From Massilia rhizosphaerae (GTDB taxonomy: Bacteria; Pseudomonadota; Gammaproteobacteria; Burkholderiales; Burkholderiaceae_D): a stretch of 64,000 nucleotides of DNA. The stretch spans positions 186,001 through 250,000 of the forward strand of contig NZ_JADKYX010000005.1 of NCBI RefSeq assembly GCF_016093545.1, read 5' to 3'. Every line of letters starts with the position of its first letter. The first letter of the stretch is position 1. The translations under genes and the position numbers were made by a program. Below the pieces are notes generated by a model, which saw only the letters and a program-made list of their open reading frames with translations, was not told the origin of the DNA and did no database searches. This document shows positions 25,192 through 33,841 of this stretch, in pieces.

Positions 25192-27498
25192 ATGAATCGG
25201 AACCACATTTTCGTCGTCCCCACGCTGCTCGCGGCGCTTCTTGCGGGCTGCAGCGGCGGCAACTCCACGTCGGGCGTGTCGAGCACCGCACCCTCCCTCG
25301 CCGCCACCGTCGGCGCGGCGACCACCTACACGAGCGTCAAATGGGGCGGCGGCGGCTACGTCACAGGCCTGATCTATCATCCGACCACCGCGAACCTCCT
25401 GTACGCCCGCACCGACATCGGCGGCGCCTACCGCTGGAACCCGGCCACCTCGTCGTGGACGCCCATTACCGACGGCATCGGTTTCAATGGCGGCGAGAGC
25501 CGGTTCCACGGCATCGAAAGCCTCGCGCTCGACCCGAACAACGACCAGCGCGTCTACATGGCCACCGGCATGTACACGTTCGAAGGCAACGGCCGGCTCT
25601 ATGCCTCCACCGACCGCGGCAATACGTGGACGCACTACGACCTGCCGTTCCCGGTGGGCGGCAACAATCCCGCCCGGGCCATCGGCGAACGCCTGGCGGT
25701 CGACCCCAACAATCCTTCGACGCTGTTCTACGGTTCGCGCACCGCCGGCCTGTGGAAGAGCACGGACTCGGGCCAGACCTGGGCCCAGGTCACGTCGCTG
25801 TCGACCCTGCAGCTGACGAACGACCAGGTCAATACCATGGGCGGCTGGGTGACGGGCGTCGAGTCGCTCGTGTTCGACACGTCCACCAAGGGCACCGGCG
25901 TTGCGACGTCGACGCTGTATGTCGCCGTCGCCCAGGACTACGCCAACGCGGCGGGTCTGAGCTCGACCTTCTACAAGTCCGTCGACGGCGGCGCGACGTG
26001 GACGCCGGTGGCGGTCCCGTCCGCGGTGGCCGGCTACTACGTCCCGCACATGGTGCGCGCCGCCGACGGCACGATCTATGTGGCGTTCAGCGCGGGCGCC
26101 GGTCCGGGCGTCGCCGGCCCCGGCTACCTGTACAAACTCAGTGGCGGCACGTGGACGCAGATCGTCAGCAATTCCTCCGCCGGCTACGGCGGCCTGTCGG
26201 TGTACGGCTCCGGCCCGACGGCCCGCATCGCGCTGGGCGTGTCCAACACCTGGGGCTCCGGCCAGGTCGTCCAGCTGTCGGTCGACGGCGGCAGCACCTG
26301 GCGCGAGATCGAGCAGGGCATGCCGCATACGCCGTCCGGCGGCGCCGCCGGCGGCTGGGTGGACGACATCGAGATCGACCCGGCCAACCCCGACCACATC
26401 TCGCACATCCACGGCGGCGGCATCGTGGAAACGACGACCGCGACGGCGGCCACGCCGAGCTGGAACAGCGCGGTGACCAACCTCGAGGAGACGGCCACCC
26501 TGGCCCTCGTCACGCCGCCGGCCGGCGCGCCGTACAAGTTCGTCAACAGCGCGGGCGACATCGGCACGTGGGTCCAGACGGACCTCGCGGTGCAGCCGAC
26601 CAAGGGCCCGAGCACTGCATGGAGCAGCGGCAACGCCGCCGACGTGCTGTGGTCCGATCCTGCGTACATCGTCGGTAACGGCGTCATCAACGCGAGCAAC
26701 ACCGCCTTCGGCTTCTGGTCCGGCGACGGCGGCAACACGTGGTCGAACTTCGCGAAGCTGCCCACCGGCGCCTCCACCAACAAGGGCAGTACGGGAAGCA
26801 TCGTCGCCACGTCACGCAGCAACATCGTCTGGGCGCCGCCCAACTCGGTGCCGTCGTACACGACGAACAACGGCTCGCGCTGGTCGTCGACCAACCTGCC
26901 GGCGCTGGCCAGCCTCGGCTGGGATCGCGGCTACCGCCTCGTGGCCGACCGCAAGAATGCGAGCAAGGTCTACGCCTACGATTCGGGCGGCGCATTCTGG
27001 GGCACGCCGGGCAAGGTCTACGTCTCGACCGACGGCGGCCACCATTACACGCTGAGCCAGGGCTCGGTGAACGCGAACCTCGCCCCGAACGCGTACTGGA
27101 TCACGTCGATGGTGGCCAACCCCAACGCCGAGGGCGACCTGTGGCTGGCGGACGGCAACACCGTGTACCACTCCACCGATTCGGGTGCGACCTGGACGGC
27201 GCTGAATGGCTTCGCCACGGTCGCGGCCAGTGGGTCGACGGGCGCGTTGCAGGGGGCGAGCGCGATCGCCCTGGGCAAGCCGCTGGCCGGTTCCTCCTAC
27301 TCGGCCGCGATCTACGTCGTGGGCACGATGAACGGCGTGTGGGGCATCTATCACTCCGACGACGGCGGTGCGACCTGGGCGCGCTTCAACGATGACGCGC
27401 ACCAGTACGGCGGCGTCGGCCAGATCGCGGCCGACTGGAACACCTACGGACGCATCTACTTCAGCGGCACCGGCCGGGGGCTCGTCTACACCAACTGA
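25192..27498 (+). CDS. GH74 xyloglucanase-like lipoprotein 4
   Basis: 768 residues from an ATG preceded by AGAGGAGACACA. Lipobox LLAGC (Cys20) followed by Ser. Catalytic regions are YARTDIGGAYRWN and SAGDIGTWVQTDL (about 460). It shares long blocks with GH74-1 (LGVSNTWG..GQVVQLS, EIEQGMPHTP, GGWVDDIEIDP) and others with GH74-3 (FATVAASGST and HQYGG..YFSGTGRG). It therefore looks like a product of duplication with gene conversion among the array. Own promoter and terminator. Surface-anchored xyloglucan backbone hydrolysis is the expected role; division of labour with the other three is unknown. Confidence 0.9.
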   Translation: MNRNHIFVVPTLLAALLAGCSGGNSTSGVSSTAPSLAATVGAATTYTSVKWGGGGYVTGLIYHPTTANLLYARTDIGGAYRWNPATSSWTPITDGIGFNGGESRFHGIESLALDPNNDQRVYMATGMYTFEGNGRLYASTDRGNTWTHYDLPFPVGGNNPARAIGERLAVDPNNPSTLFYGSRTAGLWKSTDSGQTWAQVTSLSTLQLTNDQVNTMGGWVTGVESLVFDTSTKGTGVATSTLYVAVAQDYANAAGLSSTFYKSVDGGATWTPVAVPSAVAGYYVPHMVRAADGTIYVAFSAGAGPGVAGPGYLYKLSGGTWTQIVSNSSAGYGGLSVYGSGPTARIALGVSNTWGSGQVVQLSVDGGSTWREIEQGMPHTPSGGAAGGWVDDIEIDPANPDHISHIHGGGIVETTTATAATPSWNSAVTNLEETATLALVTPPAGAPYKFVNSAGDIGTWVQTDLAVQPTKGPSTAWSSGNAADVLWSDPAYIVGNGVINASNTAFGFWSGDGGNTWSNFAKLPTGASTNKGSTGSIVATSRSNIVWAPPNSVPSYTTNNGSRWSSTNLPALASLGWDRGYRLVADRKNASKVYAYDSGGAFWGTPGKVYVSTDGGHHYTLSQGSVNANLAPNAYWITSMVANPNAEGDLWLADGNTVYHSTDSGATWTALNGFATVAASGSTGALQGASAIALGKPLAGSSYSAAIYVVGTMNGVWGIYHSDDGGATWARFNDDAHQYGGVGQIAADWNTYGRIYFSGTGRGLVYTN

Positions 27499-27527
27499 TC
27501 GGACGCGCGTTTCACGTAGGAAATGAC

Positions 27528-27562
27528 CGCCGCGGCGCCGACAAGGCGCCGCGGCGTTTTTC
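27528..27562 (+). terminator. Terminator after GH74-4
   Basis: A 12-bp stem CGCCGCGGCGCC / GGCGCCGCGGCG with a five-base loop and T-run. Confidence 0.9.
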
Positions 27563-27600
27563 CGTATGGGCCGCAAATTAGTTCTATATGCATGTGGTAA

Positions 27601-27620
27601 GTATTTAATTTAATTAATAC
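27601..27620 (+). promoter_or_regulatory. AT-rich inverted repeat upstream of the acetylesterase gene
   Basis: GTATTTAATTTAATTAATAC begins and ends with GTATT/AATAC, like the perfect repeat at the GH74-4 promoter. It lies about 85 bases before the start of the SGNH esterase and may be an operator; the promoter itself is not clear. Confidence 0.4.
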
Positions 27621-27705
27621 AATATGAACGATGGATGGCATACCCATCCCACGACATGCGCGGCCAGCCGCGCATCCGCAGCCACAACGACAACGACGAA
27701 GAGAC

Positions 27706-29688
27706 ATGAACAAGACAACACGGATGGCCGTGCCCCTGCTGGCACTCGCCGCCGCCTGTGCCTGCGGTGCGGGCCAGGCGGCTGAACTCGGCCTGGCAGG
27801 CATCTTTTCCGACCACGCGGTCCTGCAGCGCGACCAGCCCATCGCCGTCTGGGGCAAGGCCGCCCCCGGCAGCAAACTGACCGTCACCCTGGGCGGACGC
27901 ACGGCAACCGGCAGCGCGGACGCAAACGGCAAGTGGAAGATCCAGCTGCCGGCGCAGGGCGCCGGCGGACCGTACACGCTGACGGTGACGTCCGGCGCCG
28001 ACAAGGTCAGCCGCGCCGACGTCCTCGTCGGCGACGTCTACCTGTGCTCGGGCCAGTCGAACATGGAATTCGCCCAGCGCCAGTCGACCAACGCCATCGG
28101 CGCGACGTATCTGGGACCGAACGACAGGCTGCGCTACTTGAACGTCCCGAGGAACAGCGCGGCGGCGCCGCAGGACGAATTCAACGGCCCGGTCGCGTGG
28201 AAGAGCGTGACGCCGGACACCGTCGGCGACGCCTCCGCCGTCTGCTACTACATGGCGCGCTCGCTGCAGGCGACCTACAAGATCCCGGTCGGCTTCATCC
28301 AGGCCAGCTGGGGCGGCACGACGATCCAGGGCTGGATCGGCGCGGAGTCGCTGCGCACCGTCGGCGACTACGCGACCGGCGTCGACGCCGTCGCGCTGTA
28401 CGGACGCGACCTCGGCGCGGCGATGCGCGCCCAGGACGCGCGCACCGAAGCGTGGTGGCGCGCGCACGACCCGGCCACGGCCGCGCAGCGCGCCTGGATC
28501 GCGCCGGATCTCGACGACAGCGGCTGGTCGACCGTCACCCCGTCCGGCTCGTGGAAGGACAGCGGCGTGGCCGGCTTCAAGGACTTCGACGGCGTCGCGT
28601 GGTATCGCACGACCGTCACGCTGACCGACGCGCAGGCCAAGGCCGCGAACATGCTGCACCTGGGCCCCGTCGACACCTGGGACACCACCTGGGTCAACGG
28701 CGTGCGCGTGGGCGGCGCCGGGCTGGGTTGGCTGTGGCGCGATTATCCCGTGCCCGCGGGCGTGTTCAAGCCCGGTCGCAACGTGATCGCCGTGCGCGTG
28801 CTGAGCGGCGGGCAGGGCGGCGGCCTGACCGGCGCGCCGGCCAGCCGCACCATCGGCACCCGCGACGGCCAGACGATTGCCCTGCCGGCCGCGTGGAAGG
28901 TGAAGCGCGGCAGCGCGTTGACGGGCCTGGGCGTGCCGCCGGCGCCGTGGGACATGCTGACGAGCTACACGACGCTGTACAACGGCATGATCGCGCCGCT
29001 GGTCGGCTACAAGTTCAAGCTGGTGGCGTGGTACCAGGGCGAGGCGAACGCCGACCAGAACGCCGCCAACCCCGGCGGGCCGCAGGAATACCGCACCTTG
29101 CTGCCGCTGTTGCTGCGCGACTGGCGCCAGCGCTTCGGCCAGGGTGCGTTGCCGTTCTTCGTCGTGCAGTTGCCGGGCTTCGGCGCCACGGCGACGGCGC
29201 CGGTGCAGTCCAACTGGGCCGAACTGCGCGCCGCGCAGGCGGACACGGTGGCGCACGACGCGCACGCGGGCCTGGCCGTCACGCTCGACGTGGGCGACCG
29301 CTTCGACATCCATCCGACCGAGAAGACCGCCGTCGGCGAGCGTCTCGCGCGCGCCGCGCGCGCCGTCGCGTACGGCGAGAAGATCGCGCCCGGCAGCCCG
29401 TACGCCGTGTCCGCGCGGCGCGTCGGCAACGACATCGTCATCGCGTACAAGGACGCGGGCGGCGGCCTCGCGACGTATTCGTCCAACCGCCCCATCGGCT
29501 TCGAGGCATGCGCGGGCAAGGCGTGCCGCTTTGTCGACGCGCGCGTAAAAGGTGATATCGTCGTGCTGCCCGGCGCCGGCACGCCGGGCGTCACGCGCGT
29601 GCGTTACGCGTGGGCCGACGCGCCGATCGTGAACCTGTTCGGCGGCGACGGCCTGCCGGCCGCGCCGTTCCAGCTCGACGTACACTGA
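27706..29688 (+). CDS. Sialate O-acetylesterase-family (SGNH) carbohydrate esterase, CE20-like candidate
   Basis: 660 residues with a signal peptide ending at GQAA. The N-terminal half opens with LAGIFSDHAVLQRDQPIAVWG and carries the SGNH nucleophile block CSGQSNMEF (Ser about 116). A GH2-type jelly-roll sugar-binding domain is inserted (WYRTTVTLTDAQAK...WVNGVRVGG). The SGNH fold then resumes with AWYQGEANADQN and the Asp/His pair FDIHPTEKT (about 536). This split arrangement matches the Xanthomonas xyloglucan acetylesterase family CE20. Given the four GH74 genes upstream, xyloglucan deacetylation is more likely than sialic-acid metabolism. It is 34 bases from the GH27 gene and probably co-transcribed with it. 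Confidence 0.85.
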   Translation: MNKTTRMAVPLLALAAACACGAGQAAELGLAGIFSDHAVLQRDQPIAVWGKAAPGSKLTVTLGGRTATGSADANGKWKIQLPAQGAGGPYTLTVTSGADKVSRADVLVGDVYLCSGQSNMEFAQRQSTNAIGATYLGPNDRLRYLNVPRNSAAAPQDEFNGPVAWKSVTPDTVGDASAVCYYMARSLQATYKIPVGFIQASWGGTTIQGWIGAESLRTVGDYATGVDAVALYGRDLGAAMRAQDARTEAWWRAHDPATAAQRAWIAPDLDDSGWSTVTPSGSWKDSGVAGFKDFDGVAWYRTTVTLTDAQAKAANMLHLGPVDTWDTTWVNGVRVGGAGLGWLWRDYPVPAGVFKPGRNVIAVRVLSGGQGGGLTGAPASRTIGTRDGQTIALPAAWKVKRGSALTGLGVPPAPWDMLTSYTTLYNGMIAPLVGYKFKLVAWYQGEANADQNAANPGGPQEYRTLLPLLLRDWRQRFGQGALPFFVVQLPGFGATATAPVQSNWAELRAAQADTVAHDAHAGLAVTLDVGDRFDIHPTEKTAVGERLARAARAVAYGEKIAPGSPYAVSARRVGNDIVIAYKDAGGGLATYSSNRPIGFEACAGKACRFVDARVKGDIVVLPGAGTPGVTRVRYAWADAPIVNLFGGDGLPAAPFQLDVH

Positions 29689-29722
29689 CAACATCCAACC
29701 CACCCAACCATTGGACATTGAA

Positions 29723-31648
29723 ATGCAAGAACGACAAAAAACGCGCCGGTTGCCGCGCCTCGCCCTGATTCCCCTGTTGCTGGCGACCGCCGCGGCGCAC
29801 GGCGCCACCGATCCGCTGGCCCCGACGGCGCACTGGAGCGCCTATACCGCCGGCCGCGCGGCCACGCCGCCGATGGGGTGGAGCAGCTGGAACGCGTTCG
29901 GCACCAACATCGACGAAGCGAAGATCCTCGGTTCGGCCCAGCGCCTGGTCGACAGCGGCCTGGCCGCCAAGGGCTACCGCTACGTCAACATCGACGACGG
30001 CTGGGCGCAGCGCCGCCACATGCCGGACGGCCGCCTCGAGATCCGTCCCCAGCAGTTCCCGTCGTCCGTCCAGGGCGGCAAGAGCACCTTCCGTCCGCTC
30101 ACCGACAAGCTGCACGCGATGGGCCTGAAGGCCGGCATTTATTCCGACCTCGGTCGCAATACCTGCTCGCAGGCCTACGGCGGCGACGATCCCAATCTCC
30201 CGAAGGGCAATATGTTCGAACGCGAGGTGGGCCTGTACGGCCACGTCGACCAGGACATCGACCTGTTCTTCGGCGACTGGGGCTTCGATTTCATCAAGGT
30301 CGACGGCTGCGGCCTGCGCGCCTACGGCGCCGCCAGCCCGAAAGTGCGTTCGGGCGCCTACCGCGCGTTGACGCCCTCGCTGGACCTGGAAACGGTCACC
30401 CGCTCCAACATCCCGGCCGTGCAGGCGGAATTCAAGCAGATCAACGCGGCCCTCAAGCGCAACAATCCGGATGGCGACTTCCTGCTGTCGCTGTGCGTGT
30501 GGGGCTCCGCCGACGTGCGCGCCTGGGGCAAGGACTTCGGCAACCTGTCGCGCACCAGCGACGACATCCGGCCGTCCTGGACCCGCCTGCTCAGCAATTT
30601 CGACAGCGCGGCGACGCGCGAACTGTACGCGCATCCGGGCAGCTGGAACGACCCGGACATGCTGTTCATCGGCGCCGGCGACTTCGACGCCAACCACCTC
30701 GTGGAAGCCCGCTCGCACTTCTCGCTGTGGGCCATGCTGAACGCGCCGCTGCTGACGGGCGCCGACCTGACCAAGACGCCGCAGTCGCTGCTGGACATCT
30801 TCGGCAATGCCGACGTCATCGCGATCAACCAGGACCCGGCCGGCAACCAGGCGGTGATCGCCTACGACGCACGCGACCTGCAGATCCTCGTCAAGCAGCT
30901 GGCCTCGGGCGACAAGGCCGTCGCCGTCTTCAACCGCGGCTTCACGCCGATCGACGTCGACCTGACGGCCGCGCACATGAAGTACCGCGCCGACGCGCCG
31001 GTCACGCTGACGGACCTCTGGAGCAAGTCCGACATGACGTTCACGAACGAGACCAAGCTGCGCGTGGCGCCGCGCGAGACGCGCATCTTCCGCGCGCACG
31101 GCACGCGCGTGCTGGCGGACGGCCTGTACCTGTCGGAGCAGCCGGGCAGCGTGAACCCGGCCGTGGACGGCGTGACGCGGCCGCAGGTCGATCCGACGAT
31201 CTTCCGCTCCTCGTTCGCCTGGACCGGCACCAAGGGCGCGGGCGAACGGCCGATGTACGCGGGTTGGGGCGGCGCGCGCGCCGACAGCACGCCGTACGGC
31301 CAGGTGCTGCAGATCGGCGGCACGGCTTTCACGTCCGGCATCGGCATCCTGGCCAATTCGCGTCTCGAAGTGCGTAACCACGATTACCGCCGCTTCACGA
31401 CCAGCGTGGGCGTCGACGATTCCGCGCTGGACCGCAAGCATGCCGTCACCTTCACGATCTACGGCGACGGCAAGCTGCTCGCCAAGAGCCGCGCGCTGCG
31501 CTGGGGCCAGCCGGCGCAGGCGTTGGCGGCGGACGTCGCCGGCGTCAAGCTGATCGAGCTGGTGGCGCGCAGCGCCGGCGCGGACGACGAGCAACTGCCG
31601 GTCACGTGGGGCGACGCAGCGTTGTTGTCGGGCGCGCAGCAGAAGTGA
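29723..31648 (+). CDS. Exported GH27 alpha-galactosidase with C-terminal NPCBM domain
   Basis: 641 residues from the ATG at 29723 (a TTG at 29711 is in frame), with a signal peptide ending AAHGA. The GH27 barrel starts TPPMGWSSWNAFG. The nucleophile is in DFIKVDGCG (about 193) and the acid/base in SWNDPDML (about 310). INQDPAGNQAV marks the barrel end, and a beta-sandwich follows. The last 150 residues (FTSGIGILANSRLEVRN, then FTTSVGVDDSAL) look like an NPCBM carbohydrate-binding module. Alpha-galactosidases act on galactomannan and raffinose-type sugars rather than on normal xyloglucan galactose, which is beta-linked. The gene therefore broadens the locus, or acts on unusual side chains. Confidence 0.9.
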   Translation: MQERQKTRRLPRLALIPLLLATAAAHGATDPLAPTAHWSAYTAGRAATPPMGWSSWNAFGTNIDEAKILGSAQRLVDSGLAAKGYRYVNIDDGWAQRRHMPDGRLEIRPQQFPSSVQGGKSTFRPLTDKLHAMGLKAGIYSDLGRNTCSQAYGGDDPNLPKGNMFEREVGLYGHVDQDIDLFFGDWGFDFIKVDGCGLRAYGAASPKVRSGAYRALTPSLDLETVTRSNIPAVQAEFKQINAALKRNNPDGDFLLSLCVWGSADVRAWGKDFGNLSRTSDDIRPSWTRLLSNFDSAATRELYAHPGSWNDPDMLFIGAGDFDANHLVEARSHFSLWAMLNAPLLTGADLTKTPQSLLDIFGNADVIAINQDPAGNQAVIAYDARDLQILVKQLASGDKAVAVFNRGFTPIDVDLTAAHMKYRADAPVTLTDLWSKSDMTFTNETKLRVAPRETRIFRAHGTRVLADGLYLSEQPGSVNPAVDGVTRPQVDPTIFRSSFAWTGTKGAGERPMYAGWGGARADSTPYGQVLQIGGTAFTSGIGILANSRLEVRNHDYRRFTTSVGVDDSALDRKHAVTFTIYGDGKLLAKSRALRWGQPAQALAADVAGVKLIELVARSAGADDEQLPVTWGDAALLSGAQQK

Positions 31649-31650
31649 CC

Positions 31651-31734
31651 ATGCGCCGCCGCGGCGCATGCATTTGGTGGGCGGAGGGCCGCCCACCCTA
31701 CCGCTTCACGTAGGGTGGGCACCCCGTGCCCACC
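31651..31734. repeat. Nested hairpins with GTAGGGTGGGCAC repeat between convergent genes
   Basis: Four stems lie in 84 bases: ATGCGCC/GGCGCAT, GGTGGGCGG/CCGCCCACC, GCCCACCCTAC/GTAGGGTGGGC and GGTGGGCAC/GTGCCCACC. The middle ones share arms and cannot form together. The GTAGGGTGGGCAC core resembles a REP-like sequence scattered in many proteobacterial genomes. It separates the convergent GH27 and LytTR genes and could end transcription of both. Confidence 0.6.
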
Positions 31735-31772
31735 GGTTCGCGTTACCGAGATCGGTTCAAGCGATCGCGTAG

Positions 31773-32588
31773 TCACATCTGGCGGAACAGGTGCGCGAAC
31801 AGCGGGCTGACGCGCAGCTTGTCCGCCCGGTTGCGTAGATTGAGCGTCAGCTTGCCGGCATCGTCGCGGCTGGCGCTTGCCACGTGCCGCATGTTGACGA
31901 TCGCGCCGCGGCTGATCTGGCGGAACTGGTCCGGGTCGAGCTGCGGCAGCAGGTCCTTGAGGCTCAGCCGGATCAGCGCGTCGCCGTCGCCGCTCGCCAC
32001 GTTGACGTATTTGTCGAGCGCCTGGAAGTACGCGACGTCCTGCACGGGAATCATGCGCACGACGTTGCCGACGGCCGCACGGATCACCGTGAGGCGCTCG
32101 GCCGGCGCGCTTGCCGCCGGCAGCAGGGCGCGCATCTGCTCGACCAGCTGCGCCAGGCCATCGTCGTCCGCCTGTCCGGGCGCGGGCGCCAGCCGGGCCT
32201 TCAGGCGCTCGACGGTGCGCGCCAGGCGCGCATCGCTCACGGGCTTCATCACATAGTCGACGGCGGCCTGCTCGAACGCCTTGACGGCATAGTCGTCGTA
32301 CGCGGTCACGAACACGATCTGCGGGAACGGACGCGCACCTTCCCACCGTTCGGCCAGTTCCTGCGCCGCTTCCAGGCCGCTCTGGCCCGGCATCTTGATG
32401 TCCAGGAACAGCACGTCGGGCTGCAGTGCCAGCGCCTGCTGGACGGCGGCCACGCCGTTCGGCGCCGTGCCGGCGATGTCGAGTTCCGGCCACAGGCGGC
32501 GCAGGGTGGCGGCCAGCGTGGCGGCAAGAATCGGTTCGTCCTCGGCGATAAGGGCGCGCAGGGACGGGGATGCGGCGGTCGGGTTCAT
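31773..32588 (-). CDS. LytTR-family response regulator
   Basis: 271 residues. The receiver has the acidic EDE (16-18), phosphoacceptor Asp63 in FLDIKMPG, and Lys in MKPVSD. The C-terminal LytTR DNA-binding domain reads IPVQDVAYFQALDKYVNV, then ISRGAIVNMRHVA and LRVSPLFAHLFRQM. The start at 32588 overlaps the stop of the kinase gene by four bases (ATGA), so the two are translationally coupled. Its targets are not visible here. The pair may be unrelated to glycan use. Confidence 0.92.
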   Translation of the reverse strand: MNPTAASPSLRALIAEDEPILAATLAATLRRLWPELDIAGTAPNGVAAVQQALALQPDVLFLDIKMPGQSGLEAAQELAERWEGARPFPQIVFVTAYDDYAVKAFEQAAVDYVMKPVSDARLARTVERLKARLAPAPGQADDDGLAQLVEQMRALLPAASAPAERLTVIRAAVGNVVRMIPVQDVAYFQALDKYVNVASGDGDALIRLSLKDLLPQLDPDQFRQISRGAIVNMRHVASASRDDAGKLTLNLRNRADKLRVSPLFAHLFRQM

Positions 32589-33697
32589 GCGGTCTCCAGG
32601 GGCAGTGTGAGGCGGGCCAGCACGCCGTGCGGCTGGGCGGGAAGCAAGGTCAGGGCGGCGCGCGCGCCGTACAGCACCTGCAGGCGTTCGCGGGTGGTCG
32701 TCACGCCCACGCCGCTGCCTTTCGCGGGCGTGTCGGCGTCGGGCAGGCCGAGGCCCGTGTCGCTGACGCAGATGTCGAGCAGGCCGGCGCGCACGCTCGC
32801 CTCCACGGTCACGGTGCCGCCTTCGATCTTCGGTTCCAGGCCGTGGATGATGGCGTTTTCCACGAGCGGCTGCAGCAGCATGGCCGGCAGCCGCGCGCGG
32901 CGCAAGTCGTCCGGCAGGATGCAGCGATACGCCAGGCGCGACCCCATGCGCACGGCCATCAGGCCGAGGTAGGCTTCGGCCGCCTCGAATTCCTGGGCCA
33001 GGGTCGTCGTCTCGGCGCGGGTGGCGGACAAGGTGGCGCGCAGGTACTGGATCAGGTGGTCCAGCATCCGGTTGGCCTGCTGCGGATCGATGGCGATCAG
33101 GCCCTGCAGGTTGGCGAGCGTGTTGAACAGCATGTGCGGTTCGATCTGCGCCTGCAGCAGCCGCAACTGGGCTTGCAGGGCCTGGCGCTCGATCGTTGCG
33201 GCGCGCGCCCTGACCTCCGTGCGTTCCAGCTTGATGCGTTCGACGCGTTCGCGGTTCAGGATCATCAGCGCCATCACGCACATGCCCAGCAGCGTGAACA
33301 GGATCATGCCGCGCTGGCCGCGGTCGTTCGGATAGTCGTGCAGGTCGGGCCAGCCCGTGCCCAGGATCAGGCCACCGACCACGATGCCGCAGTAATGCGC
33401 GACGGGCGCCGTCGCGACGAGCAGCACGAGGCTCGGCACCAGCCAGCGGCGGCGCCGCGCGGGATCGTCGAGGACCGTCAGGCGCAGCCCGTCGAGGACG
33501 GCGAGCCCGATGAGCCCGATGCAGATCGAGTACACCATCTGGTCGTACAGCTCCCACGTCTTGCCGTTCACCAGCGTGATGAGGACGGCGGCCAGGGCGC
33601 ACACGATGACGGTCAGGCCGGCGTCGTCCGCCAGGCGGCGCAGTTTCGGCCGGCCGGCGGCGGTTGGGGGCGGGAAGAAGCGGGCGAGGGTGATCAT
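32585..33697 (-). CDS. LytS/YehU-type sensor histidine kinase
   Basis: 370 residues from the ATG at 33697. Four or so membrane helices occupy the N-terminal 140 residues (VIVCALAAVLITLVNG, MVYSICIGLIGLAVL and LVLLVATAPVAHYCGIVVGG). A coiled linker leads to the His_kinase domain with QIEPHMLFNTLANLQ (His about 186) and an ATPase domain (LLQPLVENAIIHGLEPK; VSDTGLGLPD; GVGVTTTRERLQVLYG). It is the upstream gene of the pair with the LytTR regulator. The ligand is unknown. A rightward ribonuclease Z gene is divergent from it across 144 bases. Confidence 0.92.
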   Translation of the reverse strand: MITLARFFPPPTAAGRPKLRRLADDAGLTVIVCALAAVLITLVNGKTWELYDQMVYSICIGLIGLAVLDGLRLTVLDDPARRRRWLVPSLVLLVATAPVAHYCGIVVGGLILGTGWPDLHDYPNDRGQRGMILFTLLGMCVMALMILNRERVERIKLERTEVRARAATIERQALQAQLRLLQAQIEPHMLFNTLANLQGLIAIDPQQANRMLDHLIQYLRATLSATRAETTTLAQEFEAAEAYLGLMAVRMGSRLAYRCILPDDLRRARLPAMLLQPLVENAIIHGLEPKIEGGTVTVEASVRAGLLDICVSDTGLGLPDADTPAKGSGVGVTTTRERLQVLYGARAALTLLPAQPHGVLARLTLPLETA

Positions 33698-33841
33698 GGT
33701 TGGCCTGTGGTCCGATGCTTGACGGTTGGCGGCATTGTGCCGCCGCGCCCCGGCGCGGGCAAGCCGGGCGCGACGAACCGGGGCCGGCGCCGACCGAAAC
33801 GGGGCATAATGGGCCCGAACCGCCTTCGACCCCGTCACGAC

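Noticed and set aside
32588..33602. Extension of the LytTR regulator frame to 33602
   Set aside because: The extra part is an out-of-frame shadow of the histidine kinase; the receiver domain begins at the ATG at 32588.
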